This document shows, piece by piece, positions 22,179 to 32,722 of a DNA stretch of 64,000 nucleotides. The notes beneath the pieces were generated by a model. The model did no database searches and was not told the DNA's origin. It worked only from the letters and a program-made list of their open reading frames with translations. Origin of the DNA: Gnetum montanum (Eukaryota > Streptophyta > Gnetopsida > Gnetales > Gnetaceae). The stretch spans positions 230,546 to 294,545 of the forward strand of contig MNCI01022333.1 of NCBI GenBank assembly GCA_015680685.1, written 5' to 3'. Positions within the stretch are counted from its first letter, which is position 1. Each line of letters starts with the position of its first letter. Position numbers and translations under genes: made by a program.

Positions 22179-24166
22179 ATGGAACTCCATCGTGATCTCT
22201 CTTCACCGTTAGCTTTAGCAGGTCCACATGGCAAACTCGCAAGACAACTGAACCCAGAACTAATAGACTGGGAATCATACACAGTTAACACCATAGCATT
22301 CTTAGGAACACCCCCAGACTGGCCTGAGCATCTAGTCTAAACCCTAAATTTAGAGGTTGGGGATGTAACTAAGGACCCACTCATCGAAACACCTATGACC
22401 ACATCCAAGGGGAAGGTAAAAACATTGAAACTTAGTTCCCTCTTGTATTCGCAAATGCATAAAGATGTAGCCAAAGTGTTGCAGGACAACACTGAAGTTT
22501 TTGCATGGTCATACAGCAACATGTCAGGTTTAGATCTGAGGCTGATATAGCACAACATCATCTTAGACCTATGCATAAAAGCAGTCAAGCAGAAGGCTCG
22601 TAAGGTTAAACCAGAGATTGCACTGGTCGTACGGGATGAAATCACCAAGCTATACCAAGCTGGTTTCATTCGGGTAGTTGATTACTCGAAATGGGTGTCC
22701 AATATCATTGTAGTTTCTAAGAAAATGGGAGGAATATGAATCTGTATAGACTTCCAGGATCTGAACAAGGCAACGATCAAAGACGATTTCTCACTTCCAA
22801 GTATTAATCAACTCATTGACACTACGGCTGGTCATGCTCTGTTATCCTTCATGGATGGTTTCTCCAGCTACAACCAAATTTGCATTAACCCCAAGCATCA
22901 ATTAACAATAACCTTCATGACCCCATGGGGTACCTTTTGTTACACTATGATTCCTTTCAGGATCAAAAACACTAGAGCGACCTACCAGCGAGCCAAGACC
23001 TACATCTTTAATGACTACATCCTAAAAAATGTGAACAACTACGTAGATGATATAGCGGTCACATCTAAAGAGGATGTTGATCATCCCCACGATCTAGGGG
23101 TAGTCCTCAAGTGTTGCCAGATTCATGATTTACACCTCAATCCTAAAAAGTGTGTCTTCAAGGTGAGAACCGGGTGCAAGTTAGGGTTTGTAATATTAGA
23201 GGTTAGGATATGGGTGGACCCTGACAAAATTAAGGCCATCGTCAACCTGAAACCTCCTATAGATCTTAAAGAGCTGTGTGGGTTACAAGGTAGAATTCAG
23301 TTCATCAAAAGGTTTATAGCAAAGTTGACCAACAAGTTACACCACATGAAACATCTATTGAAGAAAGGGGTTAACTTTGAATGGACAACTCAATGCCAAC
23401 AAGCCTTTGATGATCTAAAAAAAGATCTTTTGCACCTCTCAACTATTTACCCACCACAGAGGGATAGGCCTTTCTTCATCTACCTTTCCACCTCAGACAC
23501 ATCTATCGTGGCACTGTTATGTCAAAAACAAAATGATTGTTCTGAGATACCAGTGTACTACCTGAGTCATGCACTGATAGCATATGAGGCAAAATATAAT
23601 GAGGTGGAGAGAAACTGCCTTATCTTAGTGTTTGCATTGAAGAAGTGGAGATACTACCTATTTCATAGCAAGATTAACATTATTTGCAAAAGCAACATGC
23701 TCCAAGCTATCACAAACAACTTGTATGAAAGCAGTAGGATAACCCAATGGAAAGCAATAGCAATGGAATTTAATTTGCATTATGTGAGCCAATCATCGAC
23801 GAATGGTCAAGCTATAGCGACACAACTTATGACTTCACCTATCGATGATCAAGCGATCATAGATCCTGAATTCCCAGATAAGCATGTTAGCACTATCAAC
23901 GTCATCTCGTCCCAGCTTGAAGCTACTTTACACTTCGATGATGCCTCGACCACGCGAGGAGGTAGTGCAACTATTATCATTTCCTTCCCCTCTAGGGAAA
24001 TGCATTCTTTAGCTTATTATTTTATGTTCCCTTGTATGAATAATGTGGCAGAGTATGAGGGGTTACCCAAGGTTCTCCTAGTTGCGCAAGCGTTACGCAT
24101 ACAACACCTGGCAATTGGCAGAGATTCACAACTTGTTGTGAATCAAATCACCAAGGTCTATGCCTA
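22179..24166 (+). pseudogene. Element G reverse transcriptase with RNase H and a second (aRH-type) RNase H
   Basis: One frame runs through this region and on to 25649 with nonsense codons but no frameshift seen. Reverse transcriptase motifs: AGFIRVVDYSKWVSNIIVV, FMDGFSSYNQI, and the catalytic box NNYVDDIAV (YVDD kept, 23037-23063). The first RNase H follows, with KYNEVERNCLILVFALKKW. A second RNase H-like domain starts at LHFDDAST (23931) with NNVAEYEGL and IGRDSQLVVNQI, the extra archaeal-type RNase H diagnostic of Tat elements. Stops occur near 22338, 22548 and 22737 and at 24165. It would copy element RNA into DNA in the cytoplasmic particle. Confidence 0.9.
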
Positions 24167-24236
24167 AAAATCTGTACATCTAAAACCCTACTGTGACTTA
24201 GCAAAATTCCTACTTAAATAGTTTGTAATTACGGAT

Positions 24237-25649
24237 GTGCAACATGTGCCATGCAATGAAAACACCATAGCAGATACCTTAGCTACCCTAGCGTTAAATG
24301 CCCCATCACATCTATTTGTGAATTTTCCAAACTTGATTACCGAGTGTGTGAAGCCTATCATTCAAGCAGTACACGTAGCCTCTATTAGTGCTACGGATAC
24401 CCAGGAGTGGTATGCCAACATTAAAGCCTACCTACAACACGATGAGCTCCCAAGCGGATTGACATCTGTGTAGAGAGACGCTATCTGTAAGCATGCTCAG
24501 CAATACGTGCTCATGGGAGACAATGCCCTGTGCAAGCACTCCTATGACAGGATACTGCTGGCATGCATAAATGAGGAGCAAGCGCAGAAGGTTATTAATG
24601 AGGTACATGAGGGACTATGTGGTGGATACATAGCACCTAGGGCTATGGCTGCAAAAATCATATGCTTAGGGTACTATTGGCCTCACATGGAGAATGATTT
24701 CTTGGCCAAGGTCAAGATGTGTGACACATGCCAAAGATATGCAAATCTCATACACGTTTCACCTACTGAGCTACATCCAATGTAGATCACATGGTCTTTC
24801 CAATGATGGGGACTAGACCTCATAAGACCTATCATGCCTAAGTCTTCCGCAAGGCATAGCTTCATCATCACTGCCATTGAGTATTTTACTGAGTGGGTTG
24901 AGGCTATTCCCCTGAGGAAGACCACATCATAGTAGGTTTGCCACTTTATCTTAGACAACATCATGATAAGGTTTGGGCTTCCTATGACTATTACGATTAA
25001 CAATAGGCCATAGTTCAGTAGTGCCAAAACCCGAACCTTCTACAGTAATCTTGGCATCAAGCAATTGTTCTCCTCACCATATTACCCATAGGTGAATGGA
25101 TAGGCAAAGGCTACAAATAAGTCCATCATCAACTTGTTGAAAAGAATGCTTAACAATAGCAAGAGGCGATGGCATGAGCAAATCCTCTATGTGCTATGGG
25201 CTTACAGGATTACATGCAGGACTACGATAGGTAAGACACCTTATAATCTTGTGTATGGATCTGAAGCAATGTTACCTCTTGAATTGCAGGTGTTATCACT
25301 CTGGATGATCCTATTAGATGTCATAAGTGATGCCTAGAACACTGAGTCGAAGATCATCAACCTCGACTCAATAGAGGAGAAGCGTTCACAAACACTAAGT
25401 TGCATAGAGCATTACCAAAACAAGCAGTGGCAAAAACATCATGCAAATCCACATCAACGGCCAATACAGAAGGGAGACCTCATTCTCAAGATTGTCCATG
25501 AGCATATGAACAAATTCTCAGCAAACTGGGAAGGTCCATACATGGTCATAAAGTCCTTTGGGAATAGGGCCTTCAAGTTGGCAGACATGGATGGCAACAA
25601 GTTCGTAAATCTAGTGAATCATTCATATCTCAAGCTGTACTACATCTAA
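24237..25649 (+). pseudogene. Element G integrase
   Basis: Same frame as the reverse transcriptase. The HHCC zinc region is visible as VHEGLCGGY...MCDTCQRYA (24604-24740). The catalytic core shows WGLDLIRPIMP for the first Asp, ITINNRP*FSSAKT where the second Asp is Asn, and NG*AKATNKSI where the Glu is Lys, so the DDE triad is lost. The C terminus ends WEGPYMVIKSF...FVNLVNHSYLKLYYI and TAA at 25647. TAG stops replace expected Gln codons (YYPQ, NGQ, RPQFS). Integrase would insert element DNA into the chromosome; this copy cannot. Confidence 0.9.
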
Positions 25650-25664
25650 AGCATGAACACGGTA

Positions 25665-26300
25665 ATCTCATCTGCTATAACGTAAAATTGACAAAGCTCG
25701 TCCGCTATGACATAAAACTAGCAAACAAATGTTTGCTACGACGTAAAACTGGCGAAGGTAAGCTCATCCACTATGACGTAAACCTGGCAAGGCTCGTCCG
25801 CTACGACGTAAAATTAGCAAACGAATGTCCACTACAACATAAAACTGGAAATGGTGGCAAATGTCTGCTATGATATCAAACTAGCAAAGGTAAGCTCATT
25901 CGCTATGATATAAAATTGGCAAAGCTCATCCGCTATGACGTAAAATTGGCAAACAAACATCCGCTATGATGTAAAACTGGCAAAGGTGGCAAATGTCCAC
26001 TACGACATAAAACTGACGAAGGTAATCTCGTCTGCTATGACGTAAAACTAGCAAAGTTCATCTGCTACAATGTAAAACTGGCAAACAAATGTCCACTACG
26101 ACGTAAAACTAGCACAGAGAGTCCGCTATGATGTTAAACTGGTACAAATGGTCTACTAGGACCTTAAACTAGCTCATCCACCATCCACTACAACAATAAA
26201 CTAGCACATATGGTCTGTTAAGATCCTAAATTAGCACAATGGTTTGCTGTGACCTTAAACTAGCAGAACATAGTCTACCAGGACCTTAAACTAGGTTTGC
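25665..26300 (+). repeat. Tandem array (iii): CATCCGCTATGACGTAAAACTGGCAAA units
   Basis: Roughly twenty degenerate units of about 25-35 bp between integrase and the antisense exons. The core CCGCTATGACGTAAAACTGGCAAA is close to that of array (ii). Tandem repeats in the 3' region of Tat elements are known and can seed satellites; here related arrays also occur upstream of RT. Confidence 0.8.
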
Positions 26301-26624
26301 AACATGTCCCTAGCATGCATCTACGATGATATACAACAAGCGAGCGTGCACAGTGCTAACACGGGGTGGGAAGTTGTAGTTCCAAAATGCAGTTCACGAT
26401 GCCACGATAACACCATCGGGAACATATGAAACGTCGCTACTCTTGGCATCTTGCTAATCCTCTAGAGATATCATGTGACATCATGCTGACCCTCTGGACC
26501 TACTACCATGATGGCTCAGTGCCTTGGCAATAGCCTCCCTGGTCAGCGCCTGCTGCTAGAGTTCCAGCAGTATTGTGGCCCAGCCATGATATTGTTAACC
26601 TCCAACCCCTACCAGCATCCAAGC

Positions 26625-27235
26625 TCAAAATATGTTTAGTTGTTGGGTAGCCAATCTCACAATTGAACTGAGACTACATGTCTTCTGTAGGGATTCTTGA
26701 GCATTTGCACTCATAGCAACTCCCAGCCTCTTTGATGACAGCTCCTTCACGCTGATGTTGCTAAGGCTACTCTTGGCCTTCCTGGTTTGGACGCTGCATG
26801 ACTCAGCAACGACATCAGTTTCCCCAACAGCATCCACAGCAAGATCCTTACCTTCGATTTGCATCATGGTTTTTTCTCCTGGTTTGCTCTCTATTGTGTT
26901 TGTAGGGTGCATACCAAAGGGGCGTCAGTCGAAGGTGCATCTTACAATGGCAAAAAATGCTACAGTGTTACAAGGTGGTTGCCTTGACTAGCTTAATTAC
27001 TTTTGAGTGCACATCCTATCCTTCCCCTTTGCATACCTTATCTCATCCCTTACACTCATGATTTGCTCTCCTCCCTCTTTTACCAACTTTTTTCGACACT
27101 TGTCAAGCCCTCCCATATGCTCAACCACAAATTCCATGATGCACATAACATAGCTTGCCGCATGGGAAACATCTGTAGGCAGGTCAAGCCCCATGTGGAT
27201 GTAACACAACTCATCCTAGGAAAGAAACACCTATC
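26625..27235 (-). pseudogene. Second antisense exon pair in element G
   Basis: Two minus-strand exons are supported by splice signals. Exon 27235-27001 follows acceptor TTGTTGTTGCAG and encodes LDLPTDVSHAASYVMCIMEF and MGGLDKCRKKLVKEGGEQIM, ending at GTAATT. Exon 26890-26625 follows AACACAATAG and encodes IEGKDLAVDAVGETDVVAES, then a Ser/Lys-rich stretch to a TGA. The product is not recognised. Its place between integrase and the 3' LTR in antisense fits the extra antisense ORFs described for some Tat elements. Whether it is the same gene as 16733-21233 is unknown. Confidence 0.5.
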
Positions 27236-27622
27236 CTGCAACAACAAGGTTGTTTGCAAATGTAAACAGCAAAACAACAAAGGCAAAAGCATAAAACAGC
27301 AAAAGCTCATGCGCAAAAAAAATGTGCCTAAAAAAATGGCACACGAGCTATTTCGCAATCACCCCCTCTGAGCATTTCAACGAGAGGTCGAAGGTTAGTG
27401 AAAGAAAAAGTGACCATGCAAACCACTCCCTCACAAGCATTTCAATGAGGGATTCTGCTAAGTTTCACCTTTACCTTTTCCTGAACCTCCTCCCTCCCTG
27501 CTTAACCCTTCTCTATTCCCCTGCATAACTAATGCAACACTCTCAAGCACAGCTAAGCGATCTCTTGGCGATCACTGAGGAGCAAGGTTAGTATTCTATC
27601 TTTCGTGGTGTTTTGTATTCTT
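27236..27622 (+). other. Element G 3' untranslated segment
   Basis: No gene seen. Two phrases resembling GAGCATTTCAACGAGAGG occur at 27370 and 27437. A purine-rich stretch CTGAGGAGCAAGG lies at 27576-27588. A better polypurine tract, AAAGAGGGGCCAA (27660-27672), falls just inside the LTR as drawn, so the LTR edge may be at 27673. Confidence 0.5.
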
Positions 27623-29479
27623 TGTCAGCGTCCCTTAGGTCCATCCTCCAAACATCGACAAAGAGGGGCCAATGAAATGGATGCTCTGAGTTTAGACTGT
27701 CCAATTTGGCAAGTTTTCTACACCCAGTGTTGATAGGCTCAATGGACTCTCCAGCCTGCCCACCTGGGTAGCTCATCCAGCTAATTGCCTATTCAGAAGC
27801 GAGGTGTGGAGTTGTCAACGGTGCTTAGGATGTGCAAAACAGTTTGGCAACTTTTCTAGCCAGGAAGTTTGCTATGCTACACTACGCTATGTAGCATAGC
27901 AGGCTTCAGGAGATAGTTGTTCAGGCAATCAACTATGAACTATTGCAAGATAGACTGCTACGCTATACAATGCTATGCAGTGTAGCACAGCATAGCAAGA
28001 GCAATCTAAGAGAGCTCAGCTTACTTAGTGATCTCAATTGCACTCAGTTAGTACCTCTAGCCTTTAAAAACAATTGTTTCGTTCAACTTCAAGCCCTTCA
28101 ATAAAGATCCTCTCATTAGAAAAGTAGCATATCAAGCAAAAAGTAGGCTATGATGCTTGCTACGCTACGCAGCGTAGCACAACATAGCGATGATGCAAGA
28201 ACAGTAAAAGACATCTCCAAAATGCAGAATCAACAAGTTCAAAAGCTTCACCTCGCAGATGATAAATGTTGCAGATTGTCAACGTGATCATCAGAGAGCA
28301 AAGGTTGCAAATTGCAGTTAAGGCCAGCTGCTACACTGTGCTACACTACATAGCGTAGTATAGTGTAGCAAACATGCAAAGTTAGCCTATACACTTCAAA
28401 GACTTCCACCACATGCAATCAACTCTAAAGCAAATTTCTTCTTCGAACTGGTGGCTACGCTATGCTACGCTACATAGCGTAGCAAGTAGCTATGTTATGC
28501 CAGCATGCTATGCTACACAGCGTAGCAAGCGGCTACGCTACGCAAACATGCTACGTTCCACAGCATAGTGTAGCAAGCAACAACACTACATTAGCTCGCT
28601 TCACTCTTTGTTAGCATCGTTGGCACACATCTCCAGTTTCGACAGCATGATTGCAGCATGGTAGGCTTGTCAATCAATCAACTTTGCATGACCATGCGAC
28701 ATGGACACATTAACACCTTGCGAGCCAAGGACACATGGCATCCAAATCACATCTTTCACATGCTCCTAGCCCTATAAATACCTCAACGAGCAACTCTCAA
28801 AGGGTTGGAAAACTTAAAGGTTGACATTTTGGCCATTTTTGAGCATTTTTGGCATTGGTTGGCAAATCGGCAATTTAAAGGGCATTTTTGAACGATTGGC
28901 AAGTTTAGCAAACATTTTGCTTGGCAAAGATCAAATTAGCAATCTTGAGTATTGTAAACATTCCTAAGTTGACAAAGCCAAATAGCAGGCATTTCCATTT
29001 GGCATTCTGTTAGCTCTTTCCTGATGCCTTTGTAGCATTTTGCATTGTTAGCTCTTGGATCCGTGTTCAAGCGTACAATTGGCTTGCTTTGAACGTCTTT
29101 GGTTACTTTTAGGATCTCTGTGCGCCCATGCATCGTGCAACCAATTGTATCCACCTTGGCAAAGTAAAGCCGTAATCTTGAAACGGTGCATTTCCTAACT
29201 CTAGTTTACTTTATTCTTCTACTTATCATCGCGTCTTACAATGTTTTTGCTTCCTTGCATATAATAATCATTATTTTTACACCAATAAACATTGTTTTCA
29301 AATCACACATTTGTAAAAGGTTATAGTAACATTGATTAGGGCCTTGTCTGATTGACCAAACCGTTCAAGGCACCCCATTTCCGTTTATCCAGCATAGCCC
29401 TCGCGTGGATCCAGGGTTAAGACTGTCCGATTAACGACCTCTCGGTGTTTTTCAGCCGCTGACGTTTTCGGTCACTACA
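27623..29479 (+). repeat. Element G 3' LTR
   Basis: It pairs with 8667-10553 and ends GGTCACTACA next to TGTAG, the right target copy. It keeps the TATA box (28771-28780) and the palindrome-rich U3 (27870-28600), but with one block fewer than the 5' copy near 9480-9600. Most differences between the two LTRs are transitions. Confidence 0.87.
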
Positions 29480-30215
29480 TGTAGATCAACAAAATCAATC
29501 TTTGGAAGATCAAAACACTAATCTTTATGTTGGGGTTATTGAGGTTGAGCACAGTGAACATGTTGTAAATGACTATGTGAGTGGAACTATAAAAAATCCT
29601 ATCTCTCATGTAGGTGTCACCCAATTCTATCAAAGTTCTAGAGAAGGTGAAGAAATCTATGGACACACCTTGCCTTATCAACAACACGATGGATTTCATC
29701 AGAGTAATCCACCACCTTTAAGGGAAGATAAAGATATAAATAAGACCCTACCTCTTAAAATAGTTGAAGGTGTCCTAAATTTTAATGACACGTCCATGAA
29801 ACATTCTCCTAGAAAGGCTATATTCGATGACCCACCAAGACCTAGACCTATCATTGAAACTTATATGAAAGAAAAACTTTATAGAAAATGATCAAGCAAG
29901 TTAATATTAGATCTTGATTTTGGTAATCTTAAGCATTGAAAAATTGTTAAACAATGTCTTGACAAGAAGTACGTTGGTGAAGTATTTAAGATAGGAGACC
30001 TAGTCCCAGAAAAAGGTAGAATATTTGACCAAGAAAATCTCTTAGGTAAGTTCTCTCTTATGTGGTCAAGCCCATTCTGAGTTAAGGACATCCTTGGCCC
30101 CAATGTGTACAAGGTTGCTAATGTGCAAGGACATAGGTTACCTAGCAATTTTAATGCATTTCATTTAAACCATTTCTACTCAGATGCCCCACGTGGACAC
30201 CTAGTAGATTCTTAG
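29480..30215 (+). pseudogene. Element F linker and integrase C terminus
   Basis: An open frame to 29891 (DQQNQSLEDQNTNLYVGVIE onward) continues the protease-RT linker of F. Then, in the same direction, IGDLVPEKGRIFDQENLLGKF and FRVKDILGPNVYKVANVQGH-type sequence (with TGA for one residue) forms the C-terminal domain of a gypsy integrase, ending HFYSDAPRGHLVDS and TAG at 30213. The reverse transcriptase, RNase H and integrase core that should lie between are absent, so a deletion joins the two near 29885. Confidence 0.7.
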
Positions 30216-31517
30216 TTGCATGTTTTCTTCCTCTTCATCATCCATTTCATTTGTGTATAGTTGCATTTGCGTATTTTCTTTGCATTTCCATCATTTCTTT
30301 ATTGGCATATTATTTTGATTTTTTCTTTGCATATGATTTGAATAACCATTATGGTCCACCATTAAGAATAATGTTAGTATAATTCTTTATATAATATTTC
30401 TCATTAATATTACATAAAATCTCTTTTATTACTATATATTTCAATAATGCTTTGATTCTTCCCAGTATTTTTTAAGGTTTTATTTTCTTTAGTTATGTTG
30501 GATTATGGAGCATGAGATTTGTGTTAACTTATCATGTAATCATCATGATCATGTGAGTGTAGTATAGGTGATGTTGGAGAATGGTTAGCCATAATCACTA
30601 GGTGACCTTGGAAAATCCCATTTTCCCTCTCATGACCCCTAGTCCTCAAGTGCAATGATCCATGGTTACCCTGTGAATAATGGGGTGAAGTGTGTTCATC
30701 TCCACTTGAGAACCCTTAGACACCTAGGAGACCTACTATGATGCCATCAAATTGTAATCAAAGACACATACACAAGGGTTGAACTACACCATGGACAAAG
30801 TTTCGAAAGGACTGTGTTCATTAACAGTGTAGTTAATCGGCCAAACTTGTGTTGGAATTCCTACCTTAAAAATGAAGTACACCATGGGCAAAGTTTCCTA
30901 AAAAAAATTAAAATAAAAAAGAAAAAAGAAAAAAGGAATGAAGACCATGTTCATTGGCAGTGTAATAAGTTCTTGAGTGTGATGGGGTCCAGCAGTTATT
31001 CTCACCCTAACTTTCATTTTCCCTTTTGAACCTATTTTCCAAGAAAAAAAAGGCAAATAATCACTTTTCATCCATTTTCTTTTTCAATGTTAACAAAAAA
31101 AATATTCCAAGGAAAAATTTGAAAGTTGCGGCTAGTCACAATCTAACATGAGCTTGTCCTTCTCATTAAGTTTAGTATGGGTCTTGTGTTCAAAGTAGTC
31201 TGCATGTTGTTGACTTTTACCTTGTCAGAGAATTGGGAAAGAAATCATAATTATATTTTAATTATATATGGATATATGTAGTTAAATTAATAAAATTGTA
31301 TATTTAGAGTTTGATTAAATAAGATAGTGTGGTTTAGGTGGCCCGCATTTAGTTCTCTTCTGATTATATGGTTATTTTAGTTATGTTTAGTTTACTTTTA
31401 AGTTTCCATTTGCTTGTTTTGTGATGTTTGTGATTCCCTACCTATTGCATCATTTTAAAATTTTTGTGATCTTGTTCTTTGCACTTGCATGCAATTAAAA
31501 TTTTGGGGACTAAGTAT
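30216..31517 (+). other. Element F 3' untranslated region
   Basis: No gene seen. It is AT-rich, with an imperfect internal duplication (TACACCATGGxCAAAGTTTC at about 30785 and 30880; GTTCATT-(A/G)-CAGTGTA after each). A G-rich priming tract TTTTGGGGACTAAGTAT adjoins the LTR start. Confidence 0.6.
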
Positions 31518-32511
31518 TGATGTCAACACTCCATGCTCTCATGGGACCATGATTATCAATGTCTCTATTACTCTCTCTTAATAACCATAGTAAAAATGAT
31601 GCGAGTGGTGGACATTTAAATTGCCAGGTGGTGGTCATTGATGGTGGTGGTTTCAAACATTAGTGATAGATGTGGGCACTTAAATTAGAAAATGTGGACG
31701 TTATTACATAAAAAGTGGTGGCAATTTTTATAGCTGTTACATGAAACGTGGACATCATTATGGATGATTGCAGCAACTATAAAACCAAGGGGGAAGGGGC
31801 TTTTGCGAGGAGTCTAAAAGGAGGGCTATTAGTCTTGAGGGGCAGCTTCTTCTCCACTAAGTAGTGGTTTCATTTTTTCTTTTTATATAGGCTTTTAATT
31901 GATCTTCGAGGAGGGTCCAAAGAAAGAGCTGACGCCTCAAAATCAGATCCTTGTGGGTCTTCTTGGTGACAGTAGGAGGGTTTTTTCTCTCTTCTTTCTG
32001 TCTGCAACAACGTAAGCAATGTAGCCCATGTGCAGGACATGAGACGTGGTTGTCTTTGGATTGGTAGCTTGTCTTGGTGGTGCAGACGTGTGTGGATGGT
32101 CTTCCTCTCTACAACGGTGCACAAAAAGTGGTAGACGATGGTAGGTTTTAAGAACCACAGTTGCTACCATGTGCGAACTACGGTGGGCAGTCTCTCTTTC
32201 TCCCTTTTTTTCTCTCTCCCTCTCTCATGACGATCATGGTCTTCCTACCCAGCAGTGGATAACATTACTTATTATATTCAACAACTTTGAGATAGTTACT
32301 TATTTTTTAGTTACTTATTATATTCTCAACTTTGGGATTGTTATTTAATTTAAATTTAGATTTTCTCTTTAAATCTTGATTTTTTTGATTTGGTTTGCTA
32401 TTTTCAAAAAGCTACATAGCCCTCTCCAACCGAGCCTATGGCGTCCTAAGCAACAATCTCCTAAAATGAGTTTTCTTTCCTGGTGTTGATGCGACCAAAA
32501 TTTATGCATCA
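31518..32511 (+). repeat. Element F 3' LTR (994 bp)
   Basis: It starts TGATGTC and ends TGCATCA, so the ends form the inverted pair TGATG/CATCA. A priming tract lies on the left, a TATA box ACTATAAAAC at 31776-31785 inside, and receptor kinase coding sequence begins right after the end. The 5' LTR is outside the window. Confidence 0.75.
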
Positions 32512-32722
32512 ATAGACTCTAGTTGCAGTAGTGTATGGAGTTAGGATGCCAATTAACTAAAGCTCCATTAGGATCAAACTACACCATTTTCTTGAATTCA
32601 AGCAAGCTTTCAACCTCTTATTCATGCAATAATTTTGCTAAGTAAAAACTTCCATTCCTCATGCAAATGGCAACCAAAATTAGATGCCATAATACAACAC
32701 TTCTACATAGCATGTTTACCAT
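32512..32722 (-). pseudogene. LRR receptor kinase, N-terminal fragment
   Basis: The minus strand reads MVNMLCRSVVLWHLILVAIC (signal peptide) and continues to WHPNSIHYCN, the leucine-rich-repeat N-terminal cap. It aligns with residues about 7-75 of the receptor at 45302-48573. Stops at the Glu-Gln (HE*EVES) and VDFD positions (MV*FDP) and the F LTR at residue 75 disable it. The rest of the gene would lie left of the F 5' LTR, outside the window. Confidence 0.85.

Larger units (their letters stand above)
8667..29479 (+). mobile_element. Element G: giant Tat-lineage (Ogre-like) Ty3/gypsy retrotransposon with antisense genes
   Basis: The element spans about 20.8 kb with LTRs of about 1.9 kb. Order: 5' LTR, leader, gag (10961-13640), protease (13731-14134, then 15734-15970 after a solo LTR), a 6-kb interval with an antisense gene (16733-21233), reverse transcriptase with two RNase H domains (22179-24166), integrase (24237-25649), a tandem array, an antisense exon pair and the 3' LTR. 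The second RNase H and the DGxxxNVIP protease type mark the Tat lineage. The likely target duplication is AGTAG/TGTAG (8662-8666, 29480-29484), one mismatch. The two LTRs differ at roughly one base in eight over the first 190 bp compared by eye, so the insertion is old. It contains a 495-base gap. Confidence 0.88.
7734..32511 (+). mobile_element. Element F: Ty3/gypsy retrotransposon, split by element G
   Basis: F occupies 7734-8666 and 29480-32511, with G filling the space between. Removing G and one target-site copy rejoins the F reading frame (FKIEV followed by DQQNQSLED) after one base of shift. F carries gag-protease sequence, a linker, the integrase C terminus, a 3' untranslated region and a 994-bp 3' LTR. 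Its 5' part is cut off by element A. Reverse transcriptase, RNase H and most of integrase are missing at about 29890. Its right LTR abuts the coding start of a receptor kinase fragment, so F probably inserted into that gene. Confidence 0.75.
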
